Shown here: one piece after another, positions 1 to 9,077 of the stretch
Numbering within the stretch: position 1 is the stretch's first letter
Layout: each line of letters opens with the position of its first letter
Source: Meishania sp964351985
GTDB lineage: Bacteria > Bacteroidota > Bacteroidia > Flavobacteriales > Flavobacteriaceae
Assembly (NCBI GenBank): GCA_964351985.1
Contig: CAYGPR010000001.1
Coordinates: forward strand, 1 to 64,000
Length of the DNA stretch: 64,000 nucleotides
Reading direction: 5' to 3'
The notes under the pieces: model-generated
What the model was told of the DNA's origin: nothing
Database searches by the model: none
What the model saw: only the letters and a program-made list of their open reading frames with translations
Translations under genes and position numbers: made by a program

Positions 1-359
1 CTGAAGAAGTTCAGAAGCAATTGAACGACTATGCAAGAACTATCTTGTTTGATACTGGTAAATCAACCATTAAAGCTGAATCTACTTCGGTAATGGTAGA
101 TATCATTCAGATTCTTAAAGAATACCCAACAGCTAAGTTCTCTGTTGATGGTCATACTGACAGTCAAGGTGGTGCCAAGACCAATCAAGCACTTTCTGAG
201 GCGAGAGCACTTTCTGTAAAAGATTTCTTGGTCGATAAAGGAATCGATGAATTCAGATTGTCAGCTGCTGGTTACGGTGAGGATAAGCCTATCGCACCGA
301 ACAACACAAGAGCTGGTAGAGCTCAAAACCGAAGAGTTGAAATCAACTTAGTAAAGTAA
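1..359 (+). CDS. OmpA-family outer membrane protein, 3' end only
   Basis: Only the C-terminal part of the gene is present; the frame is open to the left window edge. It encodes an OmpA/MotB peptidoglycan-binding domain: FDTGKSTI is the usual first strand, followed by VDGHTDSQGG and by the closing NxxRAxNRRVEI motif, which bind the diaminopimelate stem of peptidoglycan. The product is expected in the periplasm or outer membrane, anchoring it to the cell wall. A strong terminator lies 27 bp downstream. The N-terminal architecture (barrel, lipoprotein or calcium-binding repeats) cannot be judged from this fragment. Confidence 0.9.
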   Translation, partial: EEVQKQLNDYARTILFDTGKSTIKAESTSVMVDIIQILKEYPTAKFSVDGHTDSQGGAKTNQALSEARALSVKDFLVDKGIDEFRLSAAGYGEDKPIAPNNTRAGRAQNRRVEINLVK

Positions 360-385
360 GATTTTAAAATTCTATAATAGAATAG

Positions 386-414
386 AAAAGCTCCGCAGAT
401 GCGGAGCTTTTTTT
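386..414 (+). terminator. Rho-independent terminator after ompA-like gene
   Basis: An 11-bp stem (AAAGCTCCGC pairing with GCGGAGCTTT) with an AGAT loop is followed by a T-run. It ends transcription of the OmpA-family gene and separates it from the nuclease gene that starts at 483. Confidence 0.85.
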
Positions 415-482
415 ATGCCTAGCTCTCACGAATTCTTGGAGATGCACTTGCCCGTTGCTAGCTTTAATATGTACATTTAGCC

Positions 483-3230
483 ATGCAAAGTTTCATAGCC
501 GAAATTGTCGACGGAATACTGAAAAAAGAAGATGCCATTGAAGATATGGTCTTTGTACTCCCCAGTAAAAGGGCCGGTACTTTTCTTCGAGATGCCATTG
601 CGAAAAAGGCTGGTAGAACCCTCTTCGTTCCAGATATTTATAGCATCGAAGATTTTGTAGAGCAAGTTTCGGGTCTTACCTATGCCTCAAACACAAAACT
701 AGTATTCGAACTTTACCAAGCCTATCTTAAAACTACGTCTGGTGAAAAGGAAAGCTTTTTTTCCTTTTCAAAGTGGGGCCAAACCTTGTTACAAGACTTT
801 AATGAAATCGATAGGCATCTAATAGACCCCAAAGCGATATTTGGGAATCTGGCAGCGGTACAAGAATTAAATCATTGGTCCATGCAGGCTAAAAAGACCG
901 AAATGATGGAGAATTACCTTCGTTTTTGGAACAATATCGAAAGTATCTACAATGGTTTTTTGCAAAGTCTGGCAACGCAAGGCCTTGGTTACCAAGGATT
1001 GGTCTATAAAAAGGCCTGTGCCAATCTAGAAGCTTATATGACCCGATGTGTCAACAAGCATATTTTTATTGGTTTTAATGCCCTAAATGCTGCCGAAAGT
1101 CAACTGATACAACAGTTGTTGGCCTCGTCGAAAGCAGAAATTTTTTGGGATATCGACTCGTACTTTTTAGCTGATCCCATTCATGACGCCGGATATTTCA
1201 TTCGAGAATACCAAAAAACATGGCCATATCTGCGAAGCAACCCACTTCAAGGTATGAGTAACCATTATGAAAAGGAAAAAGATATCCAAGTCATCGGGGT
1301 GCCCAAGAACATTTCACAGGCAAAATATGTAGGTCATCTTTTGAAAAACCTATATGATACTGATAATGAAGTGTTATCAAATGCTGCTCTAGTACTTGGT
1401 GATGAGAATCTGTTGAATCCCATACTGAACTCCGTTCCGGAAGAAATCGAAGCGGTCAATATTACTATGGGGTATCCGTTACAAAAAACCCTTTTGGCCG
1501 GATTGTTCGACCAGTTTTTTAATCTTTATATGAATGTAGGCCAACAAGGGTGGTACCATCGCAATGTACTAGAATTTCTGTCGCATCCTTATGTACATAA
1601 AATATTGGATGATTCACTCAAAAATTTCTCCGATCAAATAAGTTCGGCCATTAAGAGAAACAATATCCCCTACCTCAATGCGAAAAAAATAAATAATATT
1701 GCCCAAGAAGAACATCCCTATATAGGATTATTATTTTTCGACAAGGCGTTTACAACTAATGATTTTATAAAGAAATGCCTCGGTCTAATTCAGGTTCTAA
1801 AAACAAAATTTTCAGACACCACCTCAGGTTTGGAACTTGGACATCTTTATCGGTTTTATAAAATCTTTAATCAAATATCCGATTTGCTCGAAGACTACAA
1901 TTTCATAACGGACATAAAATCACTTCACAGTTTGTACAGCGAAATTCTAGCCTCCGAGACTTTAGATTTTCAAGGAGACCCATTGGAAGGATTACAAATT
2001 ATGGGAATGTTGGAAAGCCGCAACCTTGATTTTGAGACCGTCATCATCACCTCTGTAAACGAGGGTATACTTCCTTCCGGAAAATCGAACAATTCATTTA
2101 TTCCCTTTGACTTAAAGACCTATTTCGGCCTACCTACCTACAAAGAGAAAGATGCAGTTTATACCTACCATTTTTATCGGCTTTTGCAACGAGCCAAGAA
2201 TATTTACATTCTTTACAATACAGAACCTGATGTCTTGGAAGGTGGAGAGAAAAGTAGGTTGATAACCCAAATGTTGACCGATGAAAGAATCTCGAACCGT
2301 ATTCATGAAAAAATAGCGGCCCCTGAAATACGCCCAATAACGAAAAAACTCACTATAGTATATAAAGATGCGCATGCCTTACGTTTAATCGAGAAACACG
2401 CCTCCAATGGTTTTTCTCCTTCCTCGTTGAGTAGTTATATCAGAAACCCCATTGATTTCTATAAACAAAGCCTTTTGGGTATCGAAGACAGCTTGGAGGT
2501 TGAAGAAACCGTTGCCGCCAATACATTTGGCACCATTGTTCACAATACCCTCGAAGACTTATATACTCCTTTGATAGGAGAACGACTTTCCAAGGAAAAT
2601 TTAATGCCCTTAAAACTTAAAATTAAGGGTTTGGTAAAACATCATTTCGCAAAAAGTTATTTTGAAGGAGACCCCACCAAAGGGAAGAATCTCATAGCCT
2701 ACCGTGTTATCGTCCGTTATTTGGAAAATTTCATCGATATGGAAATCGAGGAAGCCCAAAACCATAGTATCAAAATAATAGGGTTAGAAGAAAAATTGAA
2801 ACTTCGACTGGACATTCCAGAGATCGGGTTTCCAATCTATTTAAAAGGAAAACTCGACCGTATCGACGAAAAAGATGGTATTCTACGCATCATTGACTAC
2901 AAAACAGGAAAAGTGGAGCCCAAAAATGTGACCGTATCCGATTGGGAAGACCTTATTATGGACTATCAGTATAGCAAAGCCTTCCAGTTGCTATGCTACA
3001 CGTTCATGTACCGATCGGAAAACAACAACGATAAAACGGAAGCCGGGATCATTACTTTCAAAAATCTCTATGGAGGATTACAAATGCTGACCCTTAAAAA
3101 CCTCGATGAGAAAAAGGGAAAATATTACTTGATCGAACCGGATATTTTGATTCAATTTCAGCGAATTCTAAAAAAATTGATTTTGGAAATCTGCGATATC
3201 GACACCCCCTTTACCGAAAAGGAAGTTTGA
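483..3230 (+). CDS. AddB-like PD-(D/E)XK nuclease family protein
   Basis: A 915-residue protein of the AddB/RecB-nuclease type, expected to act in double-strand break processing. The C-terminal third carries the PD-(D/E)XK nuclease core: LKGKLDRID supplies the first acidic residue, IIDYKTGK the D-x-K, and AFQLLCY the trailing Gln-Tyr motif. The N-terminal part (FVLPSKRAGTFLRD) resembles the inactive helicase-like region of AddB, and I see no Walker A motif. In known AddAB systems the partner AddA helicase-nuclease is adjacent; here it is not, since the flanking genes are OmpA-like and an SDR. The stop codon abuts that of the convergent SDR gene with no spacer. The family assignment is good; the exact role is inferred. 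Confidence 0.85.
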   Translation: MQSFIAEIVDGILKKEDAIEDMVFVLPSKRAGTFLRDAIAKKAGRTLFVPDIYSIEDFVEQVSGLTYASNTKLVFELYQAYLKTTSGEKESFFSFSKWGQTLLQDFNEIDRHLIDPKAIFGNLAAVQELNHWSMQAKKTEMMENYLRFWNNIESIYNGFLQSLATQGLGYQGLVYKKACANLEAYMTRCVNKHIFIGFNALNAAESQLIQQLLASSKAEIFWDIDSYFLADPIHDAGYFIREYQKTWPYLRSNPLQGMSNHYEKEKDIQVIGVPKNISQAKYVGHLLKNLYDTDNEVLSNAALVLGDENLLNPILNSVPEEIEAVNITMGYPLQKTLLAGLFDQFFNLYMNVGQQGWYHRNVLEFLSHPYVHKILDDSLKNFSDQISSAIKRNNIPYLNAKKINNIAQEEHPYIGLLFFDKAFTTNDFIKKCLGLIQVLKTKFSDTTSGLELGHLYRFYKIFNQISDLLEDYNFITDIKSLHSLYSEILASETLDFQGDPLEGLQIMGMLESRNLDFETVIITSVNEGILPSGKSNNSFIPFDLKTYFGLPTYKEKDAVYTYHFYRLLQRAKNIYILYNTEPDVLEGGEKSRLITQMLTDERISNRIHEKIAAPEIRPITKKLTIVYKDAHALRLIEKHASNGFSPSSLSSYIRNPIDFYKQSLLGIEDSLEVEETVAANTFGTIVHNTLEDLYTPLIGERLSKENLMPLKLKIKGLVKHHFAKSYFEGDPTKGKNLIAYRVIVRYLENFIDMEIEEAQNHSIKIIGLEEKLKLRLDIPEIGFPIYLKGKLDRIDEKDGILRIIDYKTGKVEPKNVTVSDWEDLIMDYQYSKAFQLLCYTFMYRSENNNDKTEAGIITFKNLYGGLQMLTLKNLDEKKGKYYLIEPDILIQFQRILKKLILEICDIDTPFTEKEV

Positions 3231-3941
3231 CTATTTTTTATCGGGTCGACTCGGCCTTACCTCGATTTTACTGGGCAATGTTCTTGGATGCATTTTTAAT
3301 AGATCTAATACCAATTCACCAATGTCTTCGGGCTGAATTTTCCAAGCATCCTTTTTATCTGGCTCGTTACCGTTAAAATGCGTGGCAACGGACCCTGGCA
3401 TAATGGTAGATACTTTGATATCATACTTTCGCAGATCAAGCATGGCGGCCTGTGTAAAACCTACCACCCCAAATTTTGTGGCATTATAACCGGCACCTGA
3501 GGCAAAGAAGTTCGTTCCTGCCAAACTTGCCAATGTTATGTAATATCCCTTTGTCTTTTTCAATGCTTCCACAGAAGCTTTTAAAGTATGGAATACCCCG
3601 TTAAGGTTGGTGTCGATCATTTGATGCCATTGTTCGTCGGACATTTCATCTATCGCGGCAAAATGGCCGACCCCGGCATTTGCAAGAACAACATCTAATT
3701 GCCCCCATTTTTCTATAATGTCATGAACCGCTTTTTTCTCATCCCCAAGTTTTGTCACATCCGATTCCAGGCCAAGCACGTGTGTATCATCTCCTAAATA
3801 AGTCGCGGCCTTTTCAACGGACTTCAAAGTTCGACCACTAATCGCCACGCGCATACCGGCTTTTATCAATATTTCGGCTACGCCGAATCCGATTCCTTTC
3901 GAACCTCCTGTTATATAAGCTACTTTATTTTTTAAGTCCAT
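3231..3941 (-). CDS. SDR family oxidoreductase
   Basis: A 236-residue short-chain dehydrogenase/reductase of classical length. The cofactor loop TGGSKGIG (residues 11-18), the NAG motif (LANAGVGHF), the active-site Tyr and Lys in GYNATKFGV and the upstream catalytic Ser (TLASLAG) are all visible. The Arg in SGRTLKS after strand 2 suggests preference for NADP(H). The substrate cannot be told from sequence; the closest general description is a 3-ketoacyl-ACP reductase-like SDR. The gene is convergent with the AddB-like gene and probably monocistronic. Confidence 0.88.
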   Translation of the reverse strand: MDLKNKVAYITGGSKGIGFGVAEILIKAGMRVAISGRTLKSVEKAATYLGDDTHVLGLESDVTKLGDEKKAVHDIIEKWGQLDVVLANAGVGHFAAIDEMSDEQWHQMIDTNLNGVFHTLKASVEALKKTKGYYITLASLAGTNFFASGAGYNATKFGVVGFTQAAMLDLRKYDIKVSTIMPGSVATHFNGNEPDKKDAWKIQPEDIGELVLDLLKMHPRTLPSKIEVRPSRPDKK

Positions 3942-4010
3942 ATCATTCTGTTTTCAATAAATGTAATGGTCTCGTTTCTCAAAGTCAACACAAAGATGTT
4001 ATTGTTTTAC

Positions 4011-4045
4011 TAAAACAAAAAACCACCAACCTTTCGGTTGATGGT
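4011..4045 (-). terminator. Terminator downstream of tRNA-Ala
   Basis: On the minus strand a 10-bp stem (ACCATCAACC with GGTTGGTGGT, one G-U pair) and a GAAA loop are followed by a T-rich run. It starts about 5 bases after the 3' end of the tRNA, so it probably defines the tRNA transcript end. Confidence 0.8.
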
Positions 4046-4048
4046 CTC

Positions 4049-4362
<314 letters not shown>

Positions 4363-4378
4363 TCTTTTTTAAAAAAGA

Positions 4379-4463
4379 GACCTGTTGCCTGCCAGGCAAG
4401 CGATCTAGCCAGCTGAGCCCGTCCGAACGGATGAATCTGTTCATCCGGGCGGGCTAATCCCCC
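4379..4463 (-). pseudogene. Truncated tRNA-Ala(GGC) copy with palindromic insert
   Basis: On the minus strand this stretch repeats the 5' part of the intact tRNA-Ala (acceptor 5' strand, D arm, anticodon arm with GGC, variable loop) with only a few base changes, then breaks off before the T arm. A 36-nt imperfect palindrome (4418-4453) is inserted in the D arm. No T arm or 3' acceptor strand follows; the GIY-YIG ORF begins instead. It cannot fold into a tRNA and is best read as a leftover of a tRNA gene split by, or duplicated with, the GIY-YIG ORF. Confidence 0.85.
4418..4453. repeat. 36-nt imperfect palindrome inside tRNA remnant
   Basis: The insert begins CCCG, ends CGGG, and carries GGATGAA / TTCATCC arms around a short TCTG loop. 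Relative to the intact tRNA it interrupts the D arm cleanly. It looks REP-like. Confidence 0.7.
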
Positions 4464-4514
4464 GACTTTGAGAAGGTCAAAGGAAATACTTTTTGAGAAC
4501 CTATCAAAATGAAA

Positions 4515-5315
4515 TCAATCTTTCTTGACACTGAGCACCAATACCGGAATCTTCGAAGAAAATTCTGATTTAGGTATCGTGTTCTTTTCCCAAAGGTTTT
4601 TAAAGAACCCTCTTTTCCTCCTGAAAACACATAGTAGGTCAGGTTGTTGCGACTGAAAATGCTCCAAAACCCCCAAATAGGTAGTAGGGGCCTCAGTCAA
4701 TGTCAATTGTGAACTTATATCCATCAGGGCCGTATTGATCTTCAAATCATCATCGGAATAACCGGGGGTTTTGACCAATAAGAGATTGACTTTTGCACCG
4801 AATTTATTTTTAATGGCAACAAGGGGGTCAAGAATACGCTTTCGCTTTAAAACACCCGATTTAAATGCAGTCAATATAGTTTTAAGCGGTTTCAAGGTTG
4901 TACCCCTTGGAATTATCAATGTCGGAATATCGGTTCGCTTGATAATTCTACCCGAGGTATGGCCCAAAAACAATTCTTCGATAATTTCATTGCTCCGAGG
5001 GGCGATGATAATCAAGTCGATTCCCAATTCTTTATCGATTTGCTTTAGTCCATCGATTAAATCGCCATTGTAAGTCGCTACCTTGATGTTCAGTCCTTTT
5101 GTATCGACCTTGTCCATGATTTCCTTGACCCGTTCCTTACTACTTTCTGCTATGGTTTCTTCAGTGTTCTTTAATCCTCTTCCCGCTCCTATGGAAGCCG
5201 TAAAAACCTCCATTACATAAATTTGTGAAGAAAATTCAACGGCAAAATCCACCGCGTACTGTAACGTATTATGATTGTCAGGGGAAGTACCTATGGGAAC
5301 CAATATATTTTTCAT
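4515..5315 (-). CDS. Universal stress protein, tandem Usp type
   Basis: A 266-residue cytoplasmic UspA-family protein. Residues 1-140 form a recognisable Usp domain: MKNILVPIGTS at the N-terminus and the nucleotide-binding signature GHTSGRIIKRTDIPTLIIP near residue 120-135 (the G-x2-G-x9-G(S/T) loop is approximated by GHTSGRI). The second half is a degenerate repeat of the same fold, ending in SKIPVLVLSV. Two-domain Usps are frequent in Bacteroidetes. Such proteins respond to starvation or redox stress; the ligand is not predictable. It is divergent from the GNAT gene, with about 50 bp between them for both promoters. Confidence 0.88.
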   Translation of the reverse strand: MKNILVPIGTSPDNHNTLQYAVDFAVEFSSQIYVMEVFTASIGAGRGLKNTEETIAESSKERVKEIMDKVDTKGLNIKVATYNGDLIDGLKQIDKELGIDLIIIAPRSNEIIEELFLGHTSGRIIKRTDIPTLIIPRGTTLKPLKTILTAFKSGVLKRKRILDPLVAIKNKFGAKVNLLLVKTPGYSDDDLKINTALMDISSQLTLTEAPTTYLGVLEHFQSQQPDLLCVFRRKRGFFKNLWEKNTIPKSEFSSKIPVLVLSVKKD

Positions 5316-5368
5316 GACAAGGAATTATAGTTAATACTCTAAATTTACAATTAAATTGAAACCGATTC

Positions 5369-5869
5369 ATGATTCGACGTGCAAAGATATCGGAAATTAC
5401 CGACATTCTTACCATTACCAAGGCCTGTGCGGACTATATGTCTCAAAACGGAATTCTACAATGGAACGAGCACTACCCTTCTAAATTTGCTTTTCAGACC
5501 GACATAGAACGCAATGAACTCTTTGTTCTTGAACTGGAAGGAAAATTAATAGGCACCATCGTGATTTCAACATTTATGGATGAAGAATATTACCCGATCG
5601 AATGGCTGACGAAAAACGATAACAATGTTTACATACACAGACTTTCAGTCCATCCGAAGTTCCAGGGACAGGGATACGCACAAAAATTGATGGATTTTGC
5701 CGAAAATCGTGCCAAAGAAAAGGGATATACATCGGTGCGATTGGATACTTTTAGCCAAAACAAGAGAAACCAAAGGTTTTATGAAAAACGGGGCTATAAA
5801 AAACTAGATGATATCTTTTTTCCAAAACAAAGTGAGTATCCGTTTCACTGCTACGAACTGATTTTATAA
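5369..5869 (+). CDS. GNAT family N-acetyltransferase
   Basis: A 166-residue protein covering one GNAT domain. The acetyl-CoA pyrophosphate loop is HPKFQGQGYAQKLM (the Q/R-x-x-G-x-G/A motif A), preceded by the VYIHRLSV strand and followed by SVRLDTFSQNKRNQRFYEKRGY, the usual C-terminal motif with N-x3-FYE-x-x-G. Acetyl transfer to a small amine or a protein N-terminus is expected; the substrate is unknown. The MATE pump gene follows after 10 bp on the same strand, so the two are probably cotranscribed. Confidence 0.88.
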   Translation: MIRRAKISEITDILTITKACADYMSQNGILQWNEHYPSKFAFQTDIERNELFVLELEGKLIGTIVISTFMDEEYYPIEWLTKNDNNVYIHRLSVHPKFQGQGYAQKLMDFAENRAKEKGYTSVRLDTFSQNKRNQRFYEKRGYKKLDDIFFPKQSEYPFHCYELIL

Positions 5870-5879
5870 GCTCCTGTTT

Positions 5880-7211
5880 TTGAAAACCGCCATTACTTTT
5901 AGAACGATCAACAAATTGGCCATTCCGGCAACCATCGCAGGTATTGCCGAACCACTGTTGTCGATAACAGATACCGCCATTGTTGGGAACATTCCCGTTG
6001 ATGGGCTCGAATCATTGGCTGCTGCAGGTATTGTAGGTTCGTTTCTCTCAATGCTCATTTGGATTTTAGGGCAAACCCGTAGCGCCATATCCGCCATTAT
6101 TTCCCAATATCTTGGAGCCGGTCGGCTAGACGAAGTAAAATCATTGCCCGCCCAAGCCATCTTCCTAAACATTGGCCTCAGTATATTGATCTTACTTTCT
6201 ACCGTTTTCGTCGTAAGGGAAATTTTCGAACTGTTGAACGCCTCCGGAAAAATATTGGAATACTGTATCTCTTACTACAACATCAGGGTATGGGGCTTTC
6301 CCTTGACGCTCTTCGTATTCGCGGTCATGGGTATTTTCAGAGGTCTTCAAAACACATATTGGCCGATGCTCATTGCCATTGTCGGTGCCGTTTTAAATGT
6401 TGTTCTAGATTTTATTTTTGTGTATGGCGTGGATGGATTTTTAGAACCTATGTACCTTGAGGGGGCGGCATGGGCAAGCCTTATTTCGCAGGCGATCATG
6501 GCAATTCTAGCTTTTATCCTTCTTATTACAAAGACCGATATCAGTTTGAAATTGAGGCTTCCCATTCATCCTGAATTAAGTCGATTGGTAGTGATGAGCC
6601 TTAATTTATTCGTTCGCGCTTTGGCGTTGAATATAGCGCTGATTTTAGCCGTTCGGGAGGCCACAGCCCTCGGCGATAAATATATTGGCGCACATACTAT
6701 TGCGATTAACCTATGGCTGTTTGCTGCCTTCTTTATCGACGGGTATGGTGCAGCCGGAAATATTATGGGAGGAAGACTTCTGGGAGCCAAAGACTACAAC
6801 GGACTATGGAAACTTGCCAAGAAAATAATCCTATATGGCAGTCTTGTAAGTCTGGTCTTGGTAATCTTCAGTTTTATGTTCTATCGCCCTATCGGAAGAT
6901 TGTTCTCAAACGAAATGTCGGTACTTGAAACCTTCTATACCATATTCTTTATCATTATTCTGGGGCTTCCCATGAATACTTTGGCCTTTGTGTTCGACGG
7001 ACTTTTCAAAGGACTCGGCGAAATGAAATATCTTAGAAATGTACTGCTCTCTGCAACCTTTCTCGGCTTTATTCCCACGTTATTTTTAGGAAAATATATG
7101 GGATGGGGATTATACGGTATTTGGATCGCTTTTACCGTGTGGATGTTCATTCGCGGAGGCGCACTGGTCTGGAAATTCAGAAGAAAGTTTCGACCGTTGT
7201 TATTTACCTAA
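5880..7211 (+). CDS. MATE family efflux transporter
   Basis: A 443-residue inner-membrane protein with about 12 hydrophobic segments and the MATE (multi antimicrobial extrusion) pattern. The N-terminus LAIPATIAGIAEPLLSITDTAIVG contains the conserved PxxxxxxxP-type first helix, and the LGAKDYNGLWKLAKK loop separates the two halves. The family exports drugs or metabolites in exchange for Na+ or H+. The start is a TTG at 5880, ten bases after the GNAT stop; no ATG fits before the first helix. The gene is convergent with the A+T-rich accessory operon, with only 7 bp between the stop codons. Confidence 0.88.
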   Translation: MKTAITFRTINKLAIPATIAGIAEPLLSITDTAIVGNIPVDGLESLAAAGIVGSFLSMLIWILGQTRSAISAIISQYLGAGRLDEVKSLPAQAIFLNIGLSILILLSTVFVVREIFELLNASGKILEYCISYYNIRVWGFPLTLFVFAVMGIFRGLQNTYWPMLIAIVGAVLNVVLDFIFVYGVDGFLEPMYLEGAAWASLISQAIMAILAFILLITKTDISLKLRLPIHPELSRLVVMSLNLFVRALALNIALILAVREATALGDKYIGAHTIAINLWLFAAFFIDGYGAAGNIMGGRLLGAKDYNGLWKLAKKIILYGSLVSLVLVIFSFMFYRPIGRLFSNEMSVLETFYTIFFIIILGLPMNTLAFVFDGLFKGLGEMKYLRNVLLSATFLGFIPTLFLGKYMGWGLYGIWIAFTVWMFIRGGALVWKFRRKFRPLLFT

Positions 7212-7218
7212 AGTTTAA

Positions 7219-7740
7219 TCAAGACCCATATTTAACTAATTTAGCTTTAAAAGCAAGGATATTTGCTATTTCCATTTCTTCAAACTTTTCTTTTTCAGGA
7301 TAAAGTATATTAGCATGGTACGGCTTTTTCCCATCGTAATCCTCCTTTTCTACACTTGAACAGCCAGCATCTAAACAAGCTTGAACAAAAAGACTCCCAT
7401 ACCCATGGTATACTTTTTCAGATTGATTTGGATTATTATTGTTTATTTCATTCTTCAGTTCTAAGCCTAGTTCATGTGCTTTAGAAACATCTATAGTTGA
7501 TATCCTGTTAACAGATAATTCTCTAGGATTTCTAGTGTCAAGAAACTGGGAAGGCTTGACTTCATTTGTCTTCGGGTTATAGATTTTCCTAAGGCTTTTG
7601 GAACTAGAACCCCCTATCAAATTCCTAGCTAATTCTTCATCTGGTTTAACGGTCTCAGGAAGATTTTCATTTTTTTTCGATTTAAAGAAAATTCTTTTAA
7701 GAAAATGCTTCAATGAGATTATATAGTATCGAATGGGCAT
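7219..7740 (-). CDS. Uncharacterised protein, third gene of TIGR04255 operon
   Basis: About 173 residues from the ATG at 7740; an upstream in-frame ATG at 7842 would extend it but overlap the previous gene by 146 nt. A hydrophobic and basic N-terminus (IRYYIISLKHFLKRIFFK) may touch the membrane. The C-terminal domain has VKPSQFL, ELSVNRI, GYGSLFVQACLDAG and PYHANILYP, which match my recollection of a widespread family of unknown function found beside TIGR04255 proteins, with V-K-P-x-x-F, LSV-x-R and P-x-HA-x-I motifs. No catalytic motif is obvious. It is the last gene of a three-gene minus-strand operon and shares the operon's low G+C content. Confidence 0.7.
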   Translation of the reverse strand: MPIRYYIISLKHFLKRIFFKSKKNENLPETVKPDEELARNLIGGSSSKSLRKIYNPKTNEVKPSQFLDTRNPRELSVNRISTIDVSKAHELGLELKNEINNNNPNQSEKVYHGYGSLFVQACLDAGCSSVEKEDYDGKKPYHANILYPEKEKFEEMEIANILAFKAKLVKYGS

Positions 7741-8329
7741 TAGGACTTTTTTCATCATCTCTTTTAAGAAATACTTTTCCTTTATGAGTTGCATTGCTCT
7801 TTTCAAAGTAAGAAGCATAATTAATCCCTCCGTTTTCTTCAAATGACAAGCTTAATATCCCGGTGGATGAGTCCCTCCATACAAAAGAGAATTGTCCGTC
7901 AGGATGCACATCATAAGAGGGAATAGAAGCTTTCTCAGGCAAATCCCAAAGAAATTTAAGTGCTTCCATCAAAGAACTTTCTTTAACATCTTTATCAATT
8001 ATAGTTAAATCTTGTTCTAAAGAAGCGTTTAAATCAAATGAGGTAAAGTCTTCTAAAATCTCCAAAAGAAATTCTAATTTATTCTTTAATGCCAAGTTGA
8101 CTGTTTCCTCTCCAACTTCAGCTACTCCAGACGTAGTACTTTGGATGAAATCATATTTTGGGTATAGGGTGGTCATACTACTACCGGTCCCATGAAATAC
8201 ATCGTGCATTAATGGAGGAAACAAATTGGAATTGTCAGATTCTAAATCTCCTGTACTTGGAGCTACTAGTAAAGACGATAAAAGCAATGCTCCTGTATAC
8301 CCTAGAGAACCATTCTTCTGGTTATTCAT
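7697..8329 (-). CDS. Uncharacterised protein, second gene of TIGR04255 operon
   Basis: A 210-residue protein not recognised by family. The N-terminus (GSLGYTGALLLSSLLVAP, residues 8-25) is one hydrophobic segment, probably a membrane anchor or an uncleaved signal. The C-terminal half contains HPDGQFSFVWRDSSTGILSLSF and GINYASYF, a beta-rich pattern of the kind seen in small domains beside TIGR04255 proteins. It starts 10 bp after the TIGR04255 gene and its end overlaps the next gene, so coupled translation is likely. The DNA is clearly A+T-rich compared with the flanking genes. Confidence 0.7.
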   Translation of the reverse strand: MNNQKNGSLGYTGALLLSSLLVAPSTGDLESDNSNLFPPLMHDVFHGTGSSMTTLYPKYDFIQSTTSGVAEVGEETVNLALKNKLEFLLEILEDFTSFDLNASLEQDLTIIDKDVKESSLMEALKFLWDLPEKASIPSYDVHPDGQFSFVWRDSSTGILSLSFEENGGINYASYFEKSNATHKGKVFLKRDDEKSPNAHSILYNLIEAFS

Positions 8330-8339
8330 ATTATGGATT

Positions 8340-9077
8340 TTACTTCATTTTATCCTTATACAATTCTGTAATACTTCCAAAAAAAACATCTTCAATATCC
8401 TTATGCAAATTCACAAGTTTATCTTTTATTGTGTCATTAGCTAATTCTTCGCCCTCAACTATTCTGTCTATATCTAAAAGAAATTCTCTTTTTCCAGTTT
8501 CATTTTGAAGAGGGTTACTTCCTGCTATAACAATGAATCTATTTGTTTTATTCATCTGAATTTCATTCCTATTCATAAAATTAAAACCCTCTGTAAGTCC
8601 AGATTTTGGAAAGTACAAAGAATCTACGGAAAAGAAATCACTATTCTGTTGGACATTTTCTATTTGTAGTTTATTAATGTATCTAACCCCTATTCTAGTG
8701 ATTTTAATTATATCTAAAGCATCAGATATTCTATTCCATTCTATGCATAAACGATTGTAGAACTCTTCTTTAGAATAATTAGTGGTTTGACTTGGATTTA
8801 GCGTAAAAGAAAACGCATCTCTTTTAACAGTAATTATATAGGAATGTTCATCACTAGAAAATTTATATCTATGCATATTACCTTCAGTAATCGTTTGACC
8901 ACCTAAATTAATTTTAAAAGGGGAGTCATCGATAACATCGGAAAGTGGGTATTCTTCGGATAAAAGAGGAACAAGTTTACCAAGCATCCTACTTGATACC
9001 GCATCCGATATAGGCCTATACCTTATTTCACATAAGGCCTGTCTAAGAGATGGGTTTTCAAAAGTTGGATGACTCAT
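8340..9077 (-). CDS. TIGR04255 family protein
   Basis: A 245-residue soluble protein. The N-terminus HPTFENPSLRQALCEIRYRP matches the family's start, in which a polar or proline-rich segment leads to an E-x-R-F/Y strand, and RIGVRYINKL is the second conserved block. The family is widespread but has no assigned biochemical role. It is the promoter-proximal gene of a three-gene operon; a possible -7 box (minus-strand TAATTTTG, 9099-9092) lies 15 bp before the start codon. The codon and base composition differ from the neighbouring housekeeping genes, which suggests acquisition by transfer. Confidence 0.75.
   Translation of the reverse strand: MSHPTFENPSLRQALCEIRYRPISDAVSSRMLGKLVPLLSEEYPLSDVIDDSPFKINLGGQTITEGNMHRYKFSSDEHSYIITVKRDAFSFTLNPSQTTNYSKEEFYNRLCIEWNRISDALDIIKITRIGVRYINKLQIENVQQNSDFFSVDSLYFPKSGLTEGFNFMNRNEIQMNKTNRFIVIAGSNPLQNETGKREFLLDIDRIVEGEELANDTIKDKLVNLHKDIEDVFFGSITELYKDKMK

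Noticed and set aside
7741..7842. Longer start of the third TIGR04255-operon gene
   Set aside because: It overlaps the second gene by 146 nt; a shorter start is more plausible, though not proven.
8158..8508. Plus-strand frames opposite the TIGR04255 operon
   Set aside because: No recognisable protein; they follow from the A+T-rich DNA.
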